NCBI GenBank assembly: GCA_907165065.1
Contig: OU015532.1
Location: forward strand, 33,765,339-33,829,338
Source: Caprimulgus europaeus
Lineage: Eukaryota > Chordata > Aves > Caprimulgiformes > Caprimulgidae
DNA length: 64,000 bases
Reading direction: 5' to 3'
In this document: in pieces, positions 11,906 through 48,200 of the stretch
Layout of the letters: each line of letters opens with the position of its first letter
How positions within the stretch are numbered: the stretch's first letter is position 1
Translations under genes and position numbers: made by a program
Notes under the pieces: model-generated
The model's input: the letters and a program-made list of their open reading frames with translations, nothing else
Told to the model about the DNA's origin: nothing
The model's database searches: none

Positions 11906-14900
11906 CCTGCGTCCTCATGTGTTCTTGTGAGAGCGCTGTTTTTCTCATGTTGGAACCACCAATATCAGAGGTACGTTGAGGTGCGTGTTAGCTCTCCTTG
12001 AAGTTTTGAGGAGTTCAATCTCATTCTGTTTCTGTCCTCATCGTGCCTCAGGTTTGTGCTCTCAGTTAGAGGTTTCTTAATGATAGCAGCTTGTTGGGCT
12101 TGACACTCTTTAACACTTTTTTGTTTGCTAACTGGCATTCGGAAAAGGATAAAGTATTTTTAAAAGCCAATGAGAGTTTTGCAGGTGTGCTCACCATGTT
12201 CAGATTTTCAGAGAAGTTAAGCAGCAGTACAGATTCTGTTGTAGAGTTAAAGGTGTGATAACAGTCTCCCTAAAGCACAAGTTGCTAACCTCTTCCATAA
12301 GGAAAGGGTCTTTAAAACATTAGAGTCCATGTTCATAATCTCTTTCAGTTGAGGTGATACTTTGTGCGCCTGTATGATTTCAAAAATCACATGCAGACTT
12401 TTTACAGTCTTGCCTTGAGTTGAAAGAAAGGGTATTAATCCTTTTCATTTTTTTCAGCTATAGTTTTCAGATGCTTACACAGTATTTTTATTTAGAATTT
12501 TTAACTCACTTTAACACTTTTTGGTAAGTTTCAGACAGGAGTTTATTGTTTTGACTAATTTTTAATTTTCAGGTAAAAATATCTTTAGTCTTCCTAGTAC
12601 TCCGGCCCTAGCTGCAGAGAGAAGCTAGTATAGCTCCAGTGCAGTGAGTTATTGTTGCACAGAGATTATTTTATTGGGTTTGAGTGTGTTATAATGGAAA
12701 GATATATTTAAAAAAAAAATATTCAAACACCTGTAACTCATTTATGTTCAACTATTTAAGGTATTGTGCTTAGATTATTTTGCCTGACCAGCTTTAAGGA
12801 TCTGCCTGTAAAGATACACAATGGCAATCTGTGAAGTGTACCTGCCTGATGCTACACAGAATCTGAATTTAGGATGTTGCTGCCTGTAGGACTTTTAATT
12901 GTGGTTTAGGTTAGTGGAATGTTTGAAATGAAGGAGAGAATAAAAAAGAATAACTGAACATTATTGTAGTAAAAAATTCAGAAGTAATGGTTGTCTGAGT
13001 GAAATGGGTTTTAAGGGCAATCTGAATTTGTTTTAGCTATTGCATATGCTTTCTGTTGTATGAAATCATTTAAATCAGCTTTTACATGATGCACTAATGC
13101 TGCTTTTTCTTTTTGAATAAATTTAATTTATCTGCACAGATGTTGAAAATTCTGCTCAACCTCCATCAAAGCTTTGCTTTATTTGTTTTTACATTAAACA
13201 AATTTATGTGGGGACACACAGATAAATCAGGTTAGGCTTGTATTTGTTTATTTATTCTTCTACCTAATGCCATGACATAACAGGTTAAAAAGCAGTACAG
13301 CTGTCTTTAATCAAACTTTGACCTCATCTTTATATATTCCCCCCTTTAAAAATCCTTGCATTAGAATGAGGATTAAATAAGCCACAAAAGTGTACATACT
13401 GTACTAATTTCATTGCATGCTATCGAACAAGCTTTGCCACCACAAAAATTATGTTGTCACTGTTTTAAATGCTGAAAGCAGAACATTTAAAAAATTAAGA
13501 TTACTTTGTTGTTCCTACTTGTATCTTGCAAAAAAACCTCATTTGTGTATTTTCTGTCTCAGATGTAAACATCAATTTTAATATTAAAGAGGGGAGACTA
13601 CTGTTTGTTTGTGGGTTGTTTGTTAGTTTTGTTTTCTTAAACAATGCTGTAGTCATTAGAACCTTAACATTAAAACCAAATCTCATTTTATGGAGTATTC
13701 TGTAGAGTGTGTTAATGAATTATGCCAAGCCAGAAACCAGAAGTGTGCATAAAACTGAATGATGTTCTCACCGGCATATATAAACTTGCAAAGCATCTGC
13801 TCTTACAAGCACTGTAATAAGGACTGTTCTGAGCGTTAGGAATTGCTGTAATTGTGGTGAACAGGGAAGTAAAACTTCCTTGGATAGGTGGAACAGCACA
13901 ATGGTGGGTCACACTCTAGTATAAAAAGAAAACATTTTTCACTATTCCTATATTCTGGGGACACGTTATTAGTATGAGTTCAATCATCTTTCCCTAAAGC
14001 CAGCTCAGAGCAGAATAAAACTTCTGCTCCAAAGCTGAAGAAAAGGATCAAATGTCTGACTGCGCTTACCTCATTACTGTTTTATCACATTAATAGTACT
14101 GATAGTTCATGAATAATTTTCATCCTATTTTGTTATATTTGCTCATTCAAAAAATTCATTCTTTCCTAGTATTTGCTTTTGGATTTCTCCACCCTCTAGA
14201 CTACTACGGAAGACTATTCATGGCTCTTTCCATTTGCCTTTAAAAGCTCCACTTTCAATTTTCCATCTTTTTAGCTATTTCACATTTATTTATTCAGTAT
14301 CCTCCCATGTGCCCTTGTTTCTCCTTTGAAAAGTCTGCCCTGTGTTTTCTAGTGCCTGCTCCTGTTGCTGATACTACATCTGAAGAGCAGTGTTTTCAGT
14401 TCTGTATGCATTTGGGCTGACCCACCATTTCAAGCAATTTTGTTTTTACTCCAGTGGAAATAGCAGCTTTAGGTACCAGGCAGCCTGTCCTCAAATTTCC
14501 ATATTGCCTCGTATAGAGAAACATTGAGGTGCTCTTCTTCATTCTCTTGGTTTGAAGTATAGGTCATTTCTGCAGGCAGGAAATGTTCAGGGAGCAAAGC
14601 TCTAGTGCAGTATTGTCACTCCTGTATTGAGGATCGCGTGGCACAAAGGGCTCAGTGAAGAGTGCGGCTGTGCTACTAGGAAATAGGCACAGCCAGTATC
14701 AGGAGCTCAGCTGTAACAGTGGTCTCTTCCAGTGAGGAGACTTGCTTTCTGCAAGTTCATGCTTTACTTGTGCAGTCTGTTGAAGTCGAAGGTTGAGCTT
14801 TCCTCCTTTGCCAAAACCCACCTGACTCAGAAGGGAAAAAGCTGGCTACCTCCTTGTTTTCCAACCACGGTCATTCTGGCAAAAGCTCATTTACCCTACG

Positions 14901-16717
14901 GGTTGTTCTTATTTACCAGAGTTGATTACGACTCCTCAGGGGTCAACGTAAAGTAAGCAGAATTGAACTCAATTTTTCCTTTTACTTCAGCTGAGGAGGT
15001 CTCACTATTTAGACAGCTTCTGAAGGGATCTTCTGCAGTTAGATGGTGAATACTGAGCAATAATAACAGTTGTTAGAAACACGCGTTTGTTATTTTGAGG
15101 ATGAGATGATAAATATGTTAAGACAAATGCTGCTCAAGTATTAATATTATGGAAAAAAACAGGAGGCTGCCTGCAAAAATAAACAAAAAAAATTCCTCCT
15201 ATCATGTTATTCTAAGTCACAAAGGGCCATTTGTTGCGGATTTGCAGGTTATTCAGAAATAACCGTTTTATTACGTTGACAAAAGAAGAAACCTCAAGGG
15301 CTTGCTCTTTACAGTGGTGTGATAGGAACCTAAAGTGTGCCTGTTGAAAAATGAACTAGCTAACAATGGGAGCTTGGCAGCAACTTCACCATTTATAGAG
15401 AAACCGTCTATCTAGTACGATCTGTATAAAATAGACCTCGCTTAGGTTAGGGAAAGGTCACAAGTTACACAAAGTTTGGATAGTCTAAATGTGTTACTCA
15501 AAACTAACTCTCCTGTGTATAGTAAATATTATTTGAACCTGTATTATTAAGAACATGCCAGGATTCAAAAGATTAAATAAGGAAGATGTAATTATGAGCT
15601 AAATAATAAACAGAGCAGTTTTAGTTCCCCTTGTGTTTTTCACTTTCCTGCTATTGTTTCATATATGGCTGTTATACAAAGAGCAGCTTAGGTCAGCTAC
15701 TATAAATTATGGGTTTCGTACAATAGTAATCTACCAAAATTATTTTAGAGCTGGATCAAAGAGCTTCAAAAGACTTTTTGAAAACTTTTCCACATAATAA
15801 AAAGACTTAATTTTGATGCCCTATTTTTATGTGGATTTCTTGATTTAGAGTTGCATCTTACAGTATTCAGCGACTTGTGTTGATATTATGTTATTGGAAC
15901 ACATGAGATTTACATAAATTATTTACAGCCTCAAATAAGCATGAAATGGTAAAAAGTTATTTTTAAATAGGTTACCTGGTGCATTTTTCAGGCTAGGTTT
16001 TTCAGCTGATCTCAGTGTGAAAACCTTTCGTTTGTTTTTAAGAAAACCATCAAAATTTCAAGTGAAATTTTGTCTTGACTTTCTTCTGTTTATAAACACA
16101 CAAGTCATATACACAATGTTAACAATCATTTGCAATTATAACAATAATTTTGCTTAGTAGCTTTTAGCTGGCATCCTGTCACTCTCTAAGGTGTTAGTCT
16201 GCTCCCACTCCTGGACAGGCTTTCACCTAATCTGAACAATCGCGTGTCATCCGCACAGATCCATAGATGTGGCACTGTGATGTCAAAACAAAATGAAATG
16301 TCAATGCAAGTGTATGGAGACAAAGTAACAGTATTGAAACCATGTCAGTGCACATCTACACAGACCACGTTATTCTGTCAGTGTGATTTTAGGAAGATCA
16401 CTTTGAAATGTTAAAATGAAATGAAACTAAGTCAATTAGGTAATAACAATTGAGGTTCAGGGATTAATTGAGGGCCTAAGGTGAAGCCAGTGACCATTAA
16501 CCCCAGCTAGTTATTAATTCTCAGAGAAATATCCTTGGCTAAGGTTATTCTCATTATTAGAGGAGTTTGGAGGTCTTTTCCCTATATTGTGTAAATACTT
16601 TTTGGTGTTGCCTCTAACAGTGATACCACAAAGTGCAGTGTTGAAGGGCAGTACGAGGCATATTAGTGCTGAGTTAAGTTTTCATATAAAATGAATCCAC
16701 CTAACACCGAGCAAACA

Positions 16718-16767
16718 TTTATATATATATATATATAATATATATATATATACACATATACACACAT
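16718..16767. repeat. (AT)n/(AC)n compound microsatellite
   Basis: Alternating TA units with one AA interruption pass into short ACAC tracts. The tract is palindromic and could extrude a cruciform. Confidence 0.95.
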
Positions 16768-17260
16768 TTAACATATTTATCTTGCTGTCTGTCTGACTGT
16801 CTATAAACAGACAAATTTACTGCAGTGTATTTACCTCTGAGAACTTGCTGGGTGAAAATAATATGAACACAGTGAAGTATTTATTCACACAGCAACTACT
16901 ATTTGCATGGCCCAAGTGGTCATTGTTAACATAAAGCAGATGTGTAATATGGTCAAACAATAACAATATTAAGTAATTATTTTTGAAAATACCTAAACAA
17001 GCACCAAGTCAAGCTTACAAACTTTATGCACATTCAGGTTTCCAGAGTATATGACTGTAGCATTAAGACACAAATGTGCAATATATTATTCATTTAATAC
17101 TATCAATGAGAGATTCTTGCCAGGATCGATGCCTCTTTGTTCCAACATGCTGTACACATACTTACAGAGTCTCCCTGGGTCTCTTCCATAAGAAGAGATG
17201 ACATAGGAGACTAGGTAAAGGGAATACAATTGTTTTCTTATTTTATATTTATTTATAGAA

Positions 17261-17286
17261 ATACATATATATACACACACACACAT
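17261..17286. repeat. (AT)n(AC)n short microsatellite
   Basis: ATACATATATATA is followed by about six CA units. It resembles the larger compound repeat some 500 bases upstream. Confidence 0.9.
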
Positions 17287-19811
17287 AATTATTTTGCTTT
17301 TAATAAGTACCAGCTACTCTTTCTCTTATGGAAATCCCTGTTTCTTGTTTACTCTTTATAGGTGTGTTGGCAGAGGTCTTCAGGAAAGGGCAATAACTTG
17401 ACATTTATCCCTGTTGTATAGGATAGTATGCTATGTTTAAGCGTTGTTGAGAGCACAGAGATGTTTCTGTAAGTTGACCAGTGACATTGAGAGAGCATGA
17501 CAGAGAAGAGGGGATGAGCTGCACTTGAAGGCGGCCAGGCCTGGCCCTGCTGAGAGCCATCAGGTTTTAGAACTTGAACTGGACATTTCAGTGCTTCTGT
17601 CTCCAGCACGGACATGCATGAACAGTCTCACCTCACAGAGTGCCTGAGGGGCACTAAGAACATTTTGGAAAGCACTTTGAAAGTCCCACTAGAGGATACT
17701 GTGGAAATGCAAGCCTTATTAACAGAAAAGGTTTTCTATTACAAATGGATATATTGGATTAATATCTTTTTCCCATAATGAGCATTTGCACAACACTCCA
17801 TTTTGTATTCTGCCTCAGCATGATGGCTCCATAATGAGTGAAAAAAACAAAAATTAGTTTAATCAGTTTGTTTCCATACACATTTTAAGCACCCTCATTT
17901 CGATGTGTTTGGCATTGCATTACATACAAATGATGAAATACATTTAGAAAAAATAGTCTGGCTACATGCCATGGGGGAAAAAAAAAAGTGTAGGCACAGT
18001 TGGGTCTCAAGACACACAGTTCCATCCTTCCTCTGAGGCAACACTGTCTATACAGATCTGCTTAAATGTATGTCTAATCTGTTTTTTAAAAAACTCCCAG
18101 TGATGGATATGCTTAGATTAGAGGAATCCATTCCACTACCCACCTTTTTCTAGTTAAAAAGATTTCCCAATGTCTTACCTAAATCATTTTTTTGTTATAA
18201 TACGCCTGTTACATCTCATCCAGTTATAAATTTATATAGAGAATAAATCTGGTGGCTGCCTTCTTTTTCTGACCTTTTCCATATTCTAATATTGTTTTCT
18301 CAACTAAACACAAACTCTTACAATAGTTTTGTAGAAATTTTAAGCTTCAGAATCATATTTGTTACTTTATACTTCTCTCTTCCAGTTTGTCTATGTTATT
18401 TTCTTATAGTTTTAGAAACACAGTATCTTATGTACAAGATCCCTGCAAATACATTCCCTCAATGAGATGTTGGTGGCTTCCATTTAATTGGCAGCCCTTT
18501 ATAATGCCCATATCCAGATTCATCCCAAATTCATAATTCTTTGTTCTATTATTCTTTTCCTTCTTGCACATACTACTTGCTAGTGCTTTTTTAGAGTTTT
18601 AACTTGCTGACTTCAACCTACTTCTGTGATCTGTTAAATAGTTTGAATTCTAATCTCATCATCTCATCCTTTGAAAACAAATACTTGCTGTGATTCACAA
18701 AGTTTTGTACATGTGTAATCTAAGTTAAAACATTTGATGTTTAAAGTCTATTACATAGATGAGTTTGATGGTTAGCTGTCACCAATAAAAACATAAGACT
18801 AATGGGATATATCCATCATAGGATATGCTCATAAAATTCCCTAGCACCAGTCTTCATAGTCAAGAGACATGTGGCTTACAGCTCAGTTTGTGAAATTAAA
18901 CAAAATACCTAGTAGGAAAGAGTCTGCTAAATGGAGCATGCAGGAGCAATGGGTTCTTTTGCTTATGTGTACATTTGCTGTGAAGGTCCAAACTGTTACT
19001 TCTCACAGGGAGTATCTCAATGATTCCGTTATCACTAGCCCAGAAATTCGGATATACGGATGAGCTCATGCTGACTTGCCAAAAAATTGGAGGCTCCAGT
19101 CAACACAAGTTTTCCTGTGCTTTCATTTCACCCCAAACTTTCCGAGAGGTTTGCTGTAGGCAACCAAAGAGGGTAAGAGTTGTGCAAGTTGGTTGTGCTC
19201 CAGCAACCCACAACCCCTGGAAACTCAGCAACATTTTCTGGCATGACAAGCAGATGTGTCATAGGAATGCGATATAATAAGTGTCATAGATTTACCTGTC
19301 TCGCATTTACCTAATCCCTGCTATACTTAGCTTGAAACGATCCTGGACGTGAAGGCTATGCATAAGTCTTTTATGCTCCTTGACCAGAGATAGATAACTC
19401 AAAGCTAATACTAACTACAGACAAAGAAGAAAATTAAGTATCTAGCATTTGAGCAACAATGGGGAGTTCTAATTATGTTCCAGATGAGATACCTATTAGC
19501 TGGAAAAGTAACATTGAAGAGTCTATCTAGAGGGAAAAGATGTTATCACTTGTTTTAGCTAGCCTTTAGTGTGTAATTTGCAGTCTCCCCATTTCCATTT
19601 TACAAGCCACACACCTTTTTCCTTCATTCTACAGTTACTCAGGCACAAGAACTTACTTATACGAAGTGGTCAGTTTGTAAGAGCTCTGTGATGAAGGCTC
19701 AGAAAGCAGACTCAGCTGGATTTTTCTCATACTTCCTCATCTCTGCCCCAGATGTGCTAGGGGCTATGAGACTGCTTCTGGTTTCTTTCTTATCCTACCC
19801 TACACCACTGC

Positions 19812-19865
19812 ATCACTGGTGACAGTGATCTGCTGGCATCTGTGCTCAGCAGCATCGTGCTGCTG
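19812..19865. repeat. Two adjacent small hairpins
   Basis: ATCACTG/CAGTGAT with a GTGA loop (19812-19829) is followed by CAGCAGCA/TGCTGCTG with a TCG loop (19847-19865). Both arms are perfect. No gene context explains them. Confidence 0.7.
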
Positions 19866-20074
19866 GCTGAGTGTTGACCCTCTTACTCTTGCATAGGGAC
19901 TGTATTTTATTCAGCCTTATCGGTCTTCTGATGAGGTCTTGTCATGTTAACAAGCTAGGTTTTCCAAAGTAGGGAAGGTTATAAGGTCTCATCCCTGCTT
20001 TCTGGGACATCCTCCTTAGAAGATAAAGTGACTTTTACTAATAATGACACAATGTCCATTTTGCAGCTGCACAT

Positions 20075-20732
20075 TGTGATAGTTTCACTGGGCTAGACCT
20101 TGGCCAGGAGCCAACACAGCCATTCACCCACTTCCCCCCCACCCCCAGGGGATAGGGGAGAGGATTGGGGGAAAGTATTAGGAGGCTTGTAGGTTGAGAT
20201 AAAAACAGTTTAATAATAGAAATAAAAGAAAACTTTAAAAAACCTAAACCAGTATTAAAATAGTAGTGATAATTATAACAGTAATAAGATATGCAAATGA
20301 GTGATACCCAGTGCAACTGCTCACCACCCACGGATAAGCCCGGCCCGTTCCCGGATAACGATCCCGGAGGAGCAACAATCCCAAACCGAAACCGTGATCC
20401 CAGAAGAGCGAGAGCCCAAGCGAAAACCTGTGCGAATCCACCCCCCCTTTCCAGCCAGCCCTGGATAATACACTAAACATGACGGGGTATGATCTGGAAT
20501 ATTTCATTGGCACATCCAAATGCCAGTTCTGGGTTTTGCTGTTCACTGCGCTTCTCCCTCCCAGTCCTGATGCAGCTGTGAGCAGCCAAACACGGTGGCC
20601 TTGAGCTCCAGCAGCAACTAATAATCAGTACTTTATCAATGATGTTCTCATAGCAAGTCTGAACTGAAACCAAAACACGGCTCTTCCAACTACTCAGAAG
20701 AAAATTAACTCCATCCTAGCAAAACCAGGACA
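20075..20732 (-). mobile_element. Solo LTR of an avian endogenous retrovirus, copy 1
   Basis: On the minus strand the element starts TGTCCTGGTTTTGCTAGGAT and ends with a CA terminus (plus strand TGTGATAGTTTCACTGGGCT), the TG...CA ends of a retroviral LTR. It aligns by eye along its whole length with the LTR at 44.6 kb, sharing blocks such as GATACCCAGTGCAACTGCTC. No internal retroviral region (gag, pol or env) is attached on either side, so it is a solo LTR. The flanking five bases (CACAT and CGTGC) do not match, so the target-site duplication is lost or the element has rearranged. The family is one I recognise from neoavian genomes, probably ERVL-like, but I cannot name it exactly. Confidence 0.85.
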
Positions 20733-22717
20733 CGTGCTGTGGCACAAGGATGACAAGTGCCAGTACAGTGAGCACCAAGTAGAAAAATATGGGGTTTTAA
20801 ACAATTAGTTGAGAATTGCTTTACATCTCCCAGTGCTCTTTCACTAATGAAACTGCTTCATACTCACCCTGTGGGCTTTTTTTCCTCAAAAAAAATGTTC
20901 TTAGGAGCATGGTAGCAAGCATGTTTACAAGTGACACCTTAAAACTCTAATGCACACAAGCTGTGCTTTCAAATACATTAGCCAGCCAAACGCATTACTG
21001 TGCTTCCCACTGATCCACTAACAATGCTGAAACACAACTTCCTCTGTCTATTTAGCCCTTGCATGGCAAGACTGTAAGTGATGGCTTCCTGGTTTTATAA
21101 ATACTAACAGCAAACAGCAAAGCATTTTCTGATTTCTTGGTCTCACATTTCCTTCAAAGATCTCCAAGAGTATTTTCCTGAATTCTTTGGCAAGGAGTTT
21201 TTGATGTGAATCAAGAGTGGAGGAAAACAAAGGAAAGGGCCCGTCGTAAGGATAAAATCCCAGGTTTTGATCCAAGCCTTGACAGTCCAGTGACAGAAGA
21301 ACCAAATTATAACTTTCTGTTTTGGTAGATTCAGTTGGTTTTAGCATCTGGCCCTACAGCACTGAACCAGCAACAGGACTAGTACTGACCTTAGCAGAAG
21401 AAGGAGTCTGCCACACTGGCTTAGGGTCTGAAAGCAGTTTTACAACATGTTCCCATCGTCTGCAGTTTTACCCTGATTTCTCAGTGTCTCCCTCCTCCTC
21501 ACTGCGGTGCTTTCTCTCAGCTCCACGGGTCCAGATTGAGAGGCAGCTTGTGAGACTCGTATACTTAGCTACATGCATTCCATTTGCCAACGTGCTAAAA
21601 ATGAAGATATTTTTACATAATTGTTTCATTGTCTAGTTTGTTTAATCTTTCTGCATTGTTCTCACTTTGGAAAGTTCCATTCACCCACATGACTGGAATA
21701 ATGCCTCTGTCAGAAACACCCTCGATTCAGTTTATCTGCTCAAGTTGTGAAGCCGTGTCTTCTCCTGTGCTGTGAATCACCATTTCTTCAGCGACTTAAA
21801 AACATTTCTGGTTTTGCTGATTTACAGTTATTAAAGCTCAGGTGAGGCAATATAGAAGTCAATGCTTGGATAAGGAAAACAGAGCCAATAGATTTTTTTT
21901 TTCTTTGTATATAACTTCTGCCAAAAACACTATTATATAGATACTGCAATAATATTGGCAAGTTTTAGACATAACTGAGTGGCACAAAGTATGCTGTATG
22001 GCTGATGAGCATCCTGAACATACACAGGTTTGTCATGAAATATGAGGTATCTTTGAGCTGACAGAATTACCTCTGTGTGCCATTGTTTATTTAGTGAAAA
22101 GGGAACATAAAATACTATTTGAATTTGCTAATAATAATAATAATAATAATAATAAAGCAGCTTTCAGAAATGAACTGATTTGTTCCAGAATTGTTCACTG
22201 CCTGATATACAACATATTGTAACATTATTTTGTTCATGTTTTCAAAGATGCGTCTTGAGTCACTGAACCAGCTCAAAACATAAATCTCATCAGATCACAA
22301 ACATGCTGAACAATTTTCAAGTAAGTGAATGAGTGCTGATGCTGGGCTGCGTGCGAGACACAGACCAGCCATTCTTCCAGATTTCTAAACATGAAAGCTG
22401 AGCAAGATGCATCTCCACAGTCTAAAGTATGGCTCACCTTAACCAAGGAACGAAGGGAAATGTCACTGGTTTATAGTGCACTTTATCATCCTATCTCCGT
22501 ATTTCATTCTTCCTTACAATGAACTAACCACTTAGAGTTTATAAGATGGAGGCTAAGACAAACATTTGAACCTCCCAGCTATAATGAAATAGCAATACAA
22601 TGATGGTTTACTTCCCTTGTGCCACTGAGGGACTTTAAGTACACCTGGTTTGAAGTTTGGATGGGGTTTTTTTGTTTGTGCATGGTGAATGTTCTTAATT
22701 TCCCAATTATAACAAAG
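20733..22717. other. Intergenic, no gene recognised
   Basis: This is unremarkable AT-rich sequence between the LTR and the GAAA array. The open frames around 21.0-21.6 kb overlap on opposite strands and show no recognisable domain. The only distinct feature is the TAA repeat near 22.1 kb. Confidence 0.6.
22129..22156. repeat. (TAA)n microsatellite
   Basis: A run of about nine TAA trinucleotides. Confidence 0.97.
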
Positions 22718-44613
<21,896 letters not shown>

Positions 44614-45266
44614 TGTGGTGGCTTCACTGGGCTAGCACTTGACTAGCCCTGAGACATTCACCCACTCCCTGCCCCCTCCGACAGAGGACAGGGGAGAGGA
44701 CTGGGGGGCAAGGGTAAGGAGACTCCCAGGTTGAGATAAGAACAATTTCATAATTGAAATTAAAGAAAACATAAAACAATACTGATATTAAAATAGTAGT
44801 TATAATAATAAGAGGAATAAAATATGGCAATTAGTGATACCCAGTGCAACTGCTCACCACCTGCCGACCAAGCCCGGCCCATTCCCAAATAACAATCCCG
44901 GAGGAGCGACAATCCTGAACTGAAACCACAATCCTGGGAGAGCGAGAGCCCGAGCGAGAGCCAGAGAGAGCAAGGGAGGAAGAGCCCCTCACTGATATAC
45001 TGACCATGACAGGGTATGATATGAAATATCCCACTGGTATATCCAAATGCCAATTTAGCTTATTAATTTAAATATTCTTCACCCCCTTAGATCTTGCGCT
45101 TGTAGACCAACAGAACACAAAGTCCTTCACTCCCAGAGACAAAAATGCAAACACTGGTGTGTTATCAGTGTCTCTCTCATAACAAATCTCAGGCTGAAAA
45201 CAAAACACAGCGCAATGCTAGCTACTAAAAAGAAACCCAGCTCTGTCCCAGCTAAAAAGCAGGACA
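44614..45266 (-). mobile_element. Solo LTR of an avian endogenous retrovirus, copy 2
   Basis: This 653-bp element has TG...CA ends (minus-strand start TGTCCTGCTTTTTAGCTGGG). It is flanked by a perfect 5-bp target-site duplication, GAAGT at 44609-44613 and at 45267-45271. It is homologous along its length to the LTR at 20.1 kb and lies in the same orientation. No gag, pol or env sequence adjoins it, so it is a solo LTR left by LTR-LTR recombination. A 5-bp duplication fits ERVL-type and many gammaretrovirus-like integrations. It contains no coding sequence; short frames across it are meaningless. Confidence 0.93.
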
Positions 45267-48200
45267 GAAGTTAAAGTGAAAATGTCTGTTACTAATTTCC
45301 CTGTGCCCAAATAGGGGCATGAGGAAAAGTCATTTTTTATAGCCAGCTTTTCTCATACCACTTAAGGAGTAATACCTTTCTTTCTTCCACAGTCTGTTGC
45401 ATGGTACTGTATGTGGTGTGAGATTAGGTCTTCTTCAAGATGTTTGTTCTTCCTATTTTACCTAATGCAACAAGGCAGGGGCTTGTCAGGATTTTACCAG
45501 GAAACCATGGAACTATTTTTTCAACGTAAATCTGCAAAAGCCTCCTTCCCTGCATGTTGTCGCACAAATGCCTTAGCAAAAAATTTGATTCCATTTTGCT
45601 TTGCTTTAGCTGTCTAAAAGGTATCCTAAGAACCTAAAATCCTGTTCCAAAGGTGATTTCTCCTGATTTAGGCATCTAAATGCGTTCTGTAATGAATGCA
45701 CCTCCGCCCACCATATCTCACCTACCATACATTTGTCTCAGGATCTTCCTCCTCAGCATATTTCATCTAATTGTAAGACAAATTAGTTAAATGAGTGGAC
45801 TGAAGTAAAAGCTTAAAAGTACATGGAGTAAAAGAGGACAACCAGTGTGGACTGAATGTCTAACTTTTACACAACTAAAATTAAATAATATCAAGAGCAT
45901 GCTTCATTCAGTTTTCTTCTGTGTAAGACTTCGTACATGATTATGTATATGAGATATGCTAGATCCTAAATTGAGAGATATTTTTCAGCCCAGAATCTAT
46001 AGGTGACAGCAAAAGATACAGCACTTTGTCCGCACATCTCGGTAAGGATTCCTTGCAGTCTGCTTTGGTCATTCATTCTAAATTGGGAGTAAATTTGCTC
46101 TAGCCTTGCTCTATAGACAGTGAAGAAAGGCAAGTACCTTTGGAGAAGTGAGTCTCTCAGTGTCCCTGCCTTTCTCCATGGACCAGAGAGGAAACTTCAA
46201 GCTGCTACAGTCCCATCTTGGGTACTCCAGTTAAGTGATGGGATGGATCCACGTGGATCAGCTGCAATGCTGGGGCTTGCAGTAAATTTGAAATCCACTT
46301 TAAAATCTTGCAAGTCTAATAAGAATCATATGTTAAATTCCATATGGTGCCAGCAGTGTGTTTGTGTGCACACACATGTATGCATGTACGGTTTATGTAT
46401 GCTTATACTGCAACACAGAAAACCAGCCTGGTAACATAGCCTGTGAAATAATGAAGCCAGTTTTCAGAGAGGTGTGGAAAACCTTTGCACAAAGATCTCA
46501 GGATAAATTATTTTTAAGAAGTGAGCTTTATGCAGTTGTACAAAGTGGAATAATACTTCCAAAGCCAATCTAATGCAATATTGCATTTGTTCTGGTTGAG
46601 TATGATTATATGGTGAGACGATTTTGACCTGACAGAATAACAATAATAAAAAGCCTAGTGGTAATAAGTGAAACTTTACTACTGACCTCTGTAAAGACTT
46701 ACTGCCAAGGCTCATATTGTCAGTGACATCCAGGATCAACAATGCTCGCAAGCAGTGGACTCAAAATGAAGTTGTCTGGTTTTGGCAACAAAATATTCTG
46801 CATTTAGCAAAGGCATATGTTTCGAACTCAAATGACTTCACTTCAAATTAAAGCAAAAAAAAAAATGTTTTGAAGTGTAGTCATTTGATAATCATTTGCT
46901 TTAAAATAAGCAACATATTTCTATCTAATGGGATCCACATCTTTAACAAGTGAACCAACAGTGTGACAAGCAAAAAACAACCTGCTCTTAAATATAATTC
47001 CAAAACAAATTGCATCTAGCTCTTTTGTTGTTGTTGTTGTTGTGCTCTGTTTTCCTTTTTTGGACGCCTGTAGAACTCCCACAATTTTTTCATTGCTACA
47101 ATGACAAATGCTATGAGAAAAGACCTGGACCACTGCCAGAAATCTACTCTAGACTTCAGTATATGTTTCTGCTTTCAAGAGTCAATTGTTTTCCTTCTCT
47201 CCCAGGGGCCACTAGCTACCTTATTACCAGAAAGAATGACCCCTTGACAGCGCAATTGAGATCCAGAAACTCAACAAAATTGTAACCCCTCCAGTGGCAT
47301 CAGAATTCTAATCAACGACAGAGGGTCTGGAAGACAAATGTACTTGTATATCAGGCCACCATATTAGAAAGTGGTTTCTCTACTTGCAAAGAAACCCATT
47401 TCTATTTGGTTTCTTTTGATATTTTTATTACTCCCTTTCTTGTAACCTTTTCATTGCTAGTGTTCTTAAGGCAGAAGGGTTTTCACAGCATGGGAATTAT
47501 CTGTGCTCAGTTTACACAGTTTGCTGCCTATTCCTTCTCTTGCAATCTATTTTGTGAAGCGTACAACTAGACATGGGAGCCCCCGAGTCATTGCTGATTT
47601 TTTTCTTTCATTCAGCTTACGTCACTAGCAGAGCAGTTTTTCCATCAGGATCTTTATTGCCACATAAGAAACACGGGTGCAGAATCTCCAACCTTGGAAC
47701 TGCAGTGAAGAAAGAGCTCAGTGTATTAAGGTGAACTTTACAGAGAATACACCTTGCACTGGCAAAGGCAGGCACAAAAATAGTGCCATACAATAATATT
47801 TCTCAAGTATAATTATTACTAAAAATATTCAACTTATTTGCTGGATCCTTTTGCATAGCCAAGATCTGAGAAACTAATGTTCCAGATAAATGCATTCAGA
47901 TAAATACATACAATGATGTTTTGGAGCGCAAGACCCTAGTCTAGGAACTAGCCCCAGAGTCTCAAGGTTAGCAAAATCTGTGCCTCTAAATTGCCTAAAT
48001 GTTTTTTTCTTAAATGTTAACAAACTCTAAGAAAATCTCAGTGTGACTTAAAAAGTTTGAAAAGTGTCTTGTGATTTGATTACCTGACATGCATTAGAAG
48101 GATTTTTTTTTTTAAGAACATACAACCAAATGGTAGAAAACAAGATACTCATGAACTAAAACATTGCTCCCAGAGATGCTGCCATCTGACTACCACTATG

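Larger units (their letters stand above)
11906..20074. other. Intergenic, no gene recognised
   Basis: This is AT-rich DNA with no long open frame, no recognisable exon and no identifiable interspersed repeat. It holds the AT/AC microsatellites at 16.7 and 17.3 kb and a pair of small hairpins near 19.8 kb. Old, highly diverged repeats may be present but cannot be called by eye. Confidence 0.6.
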
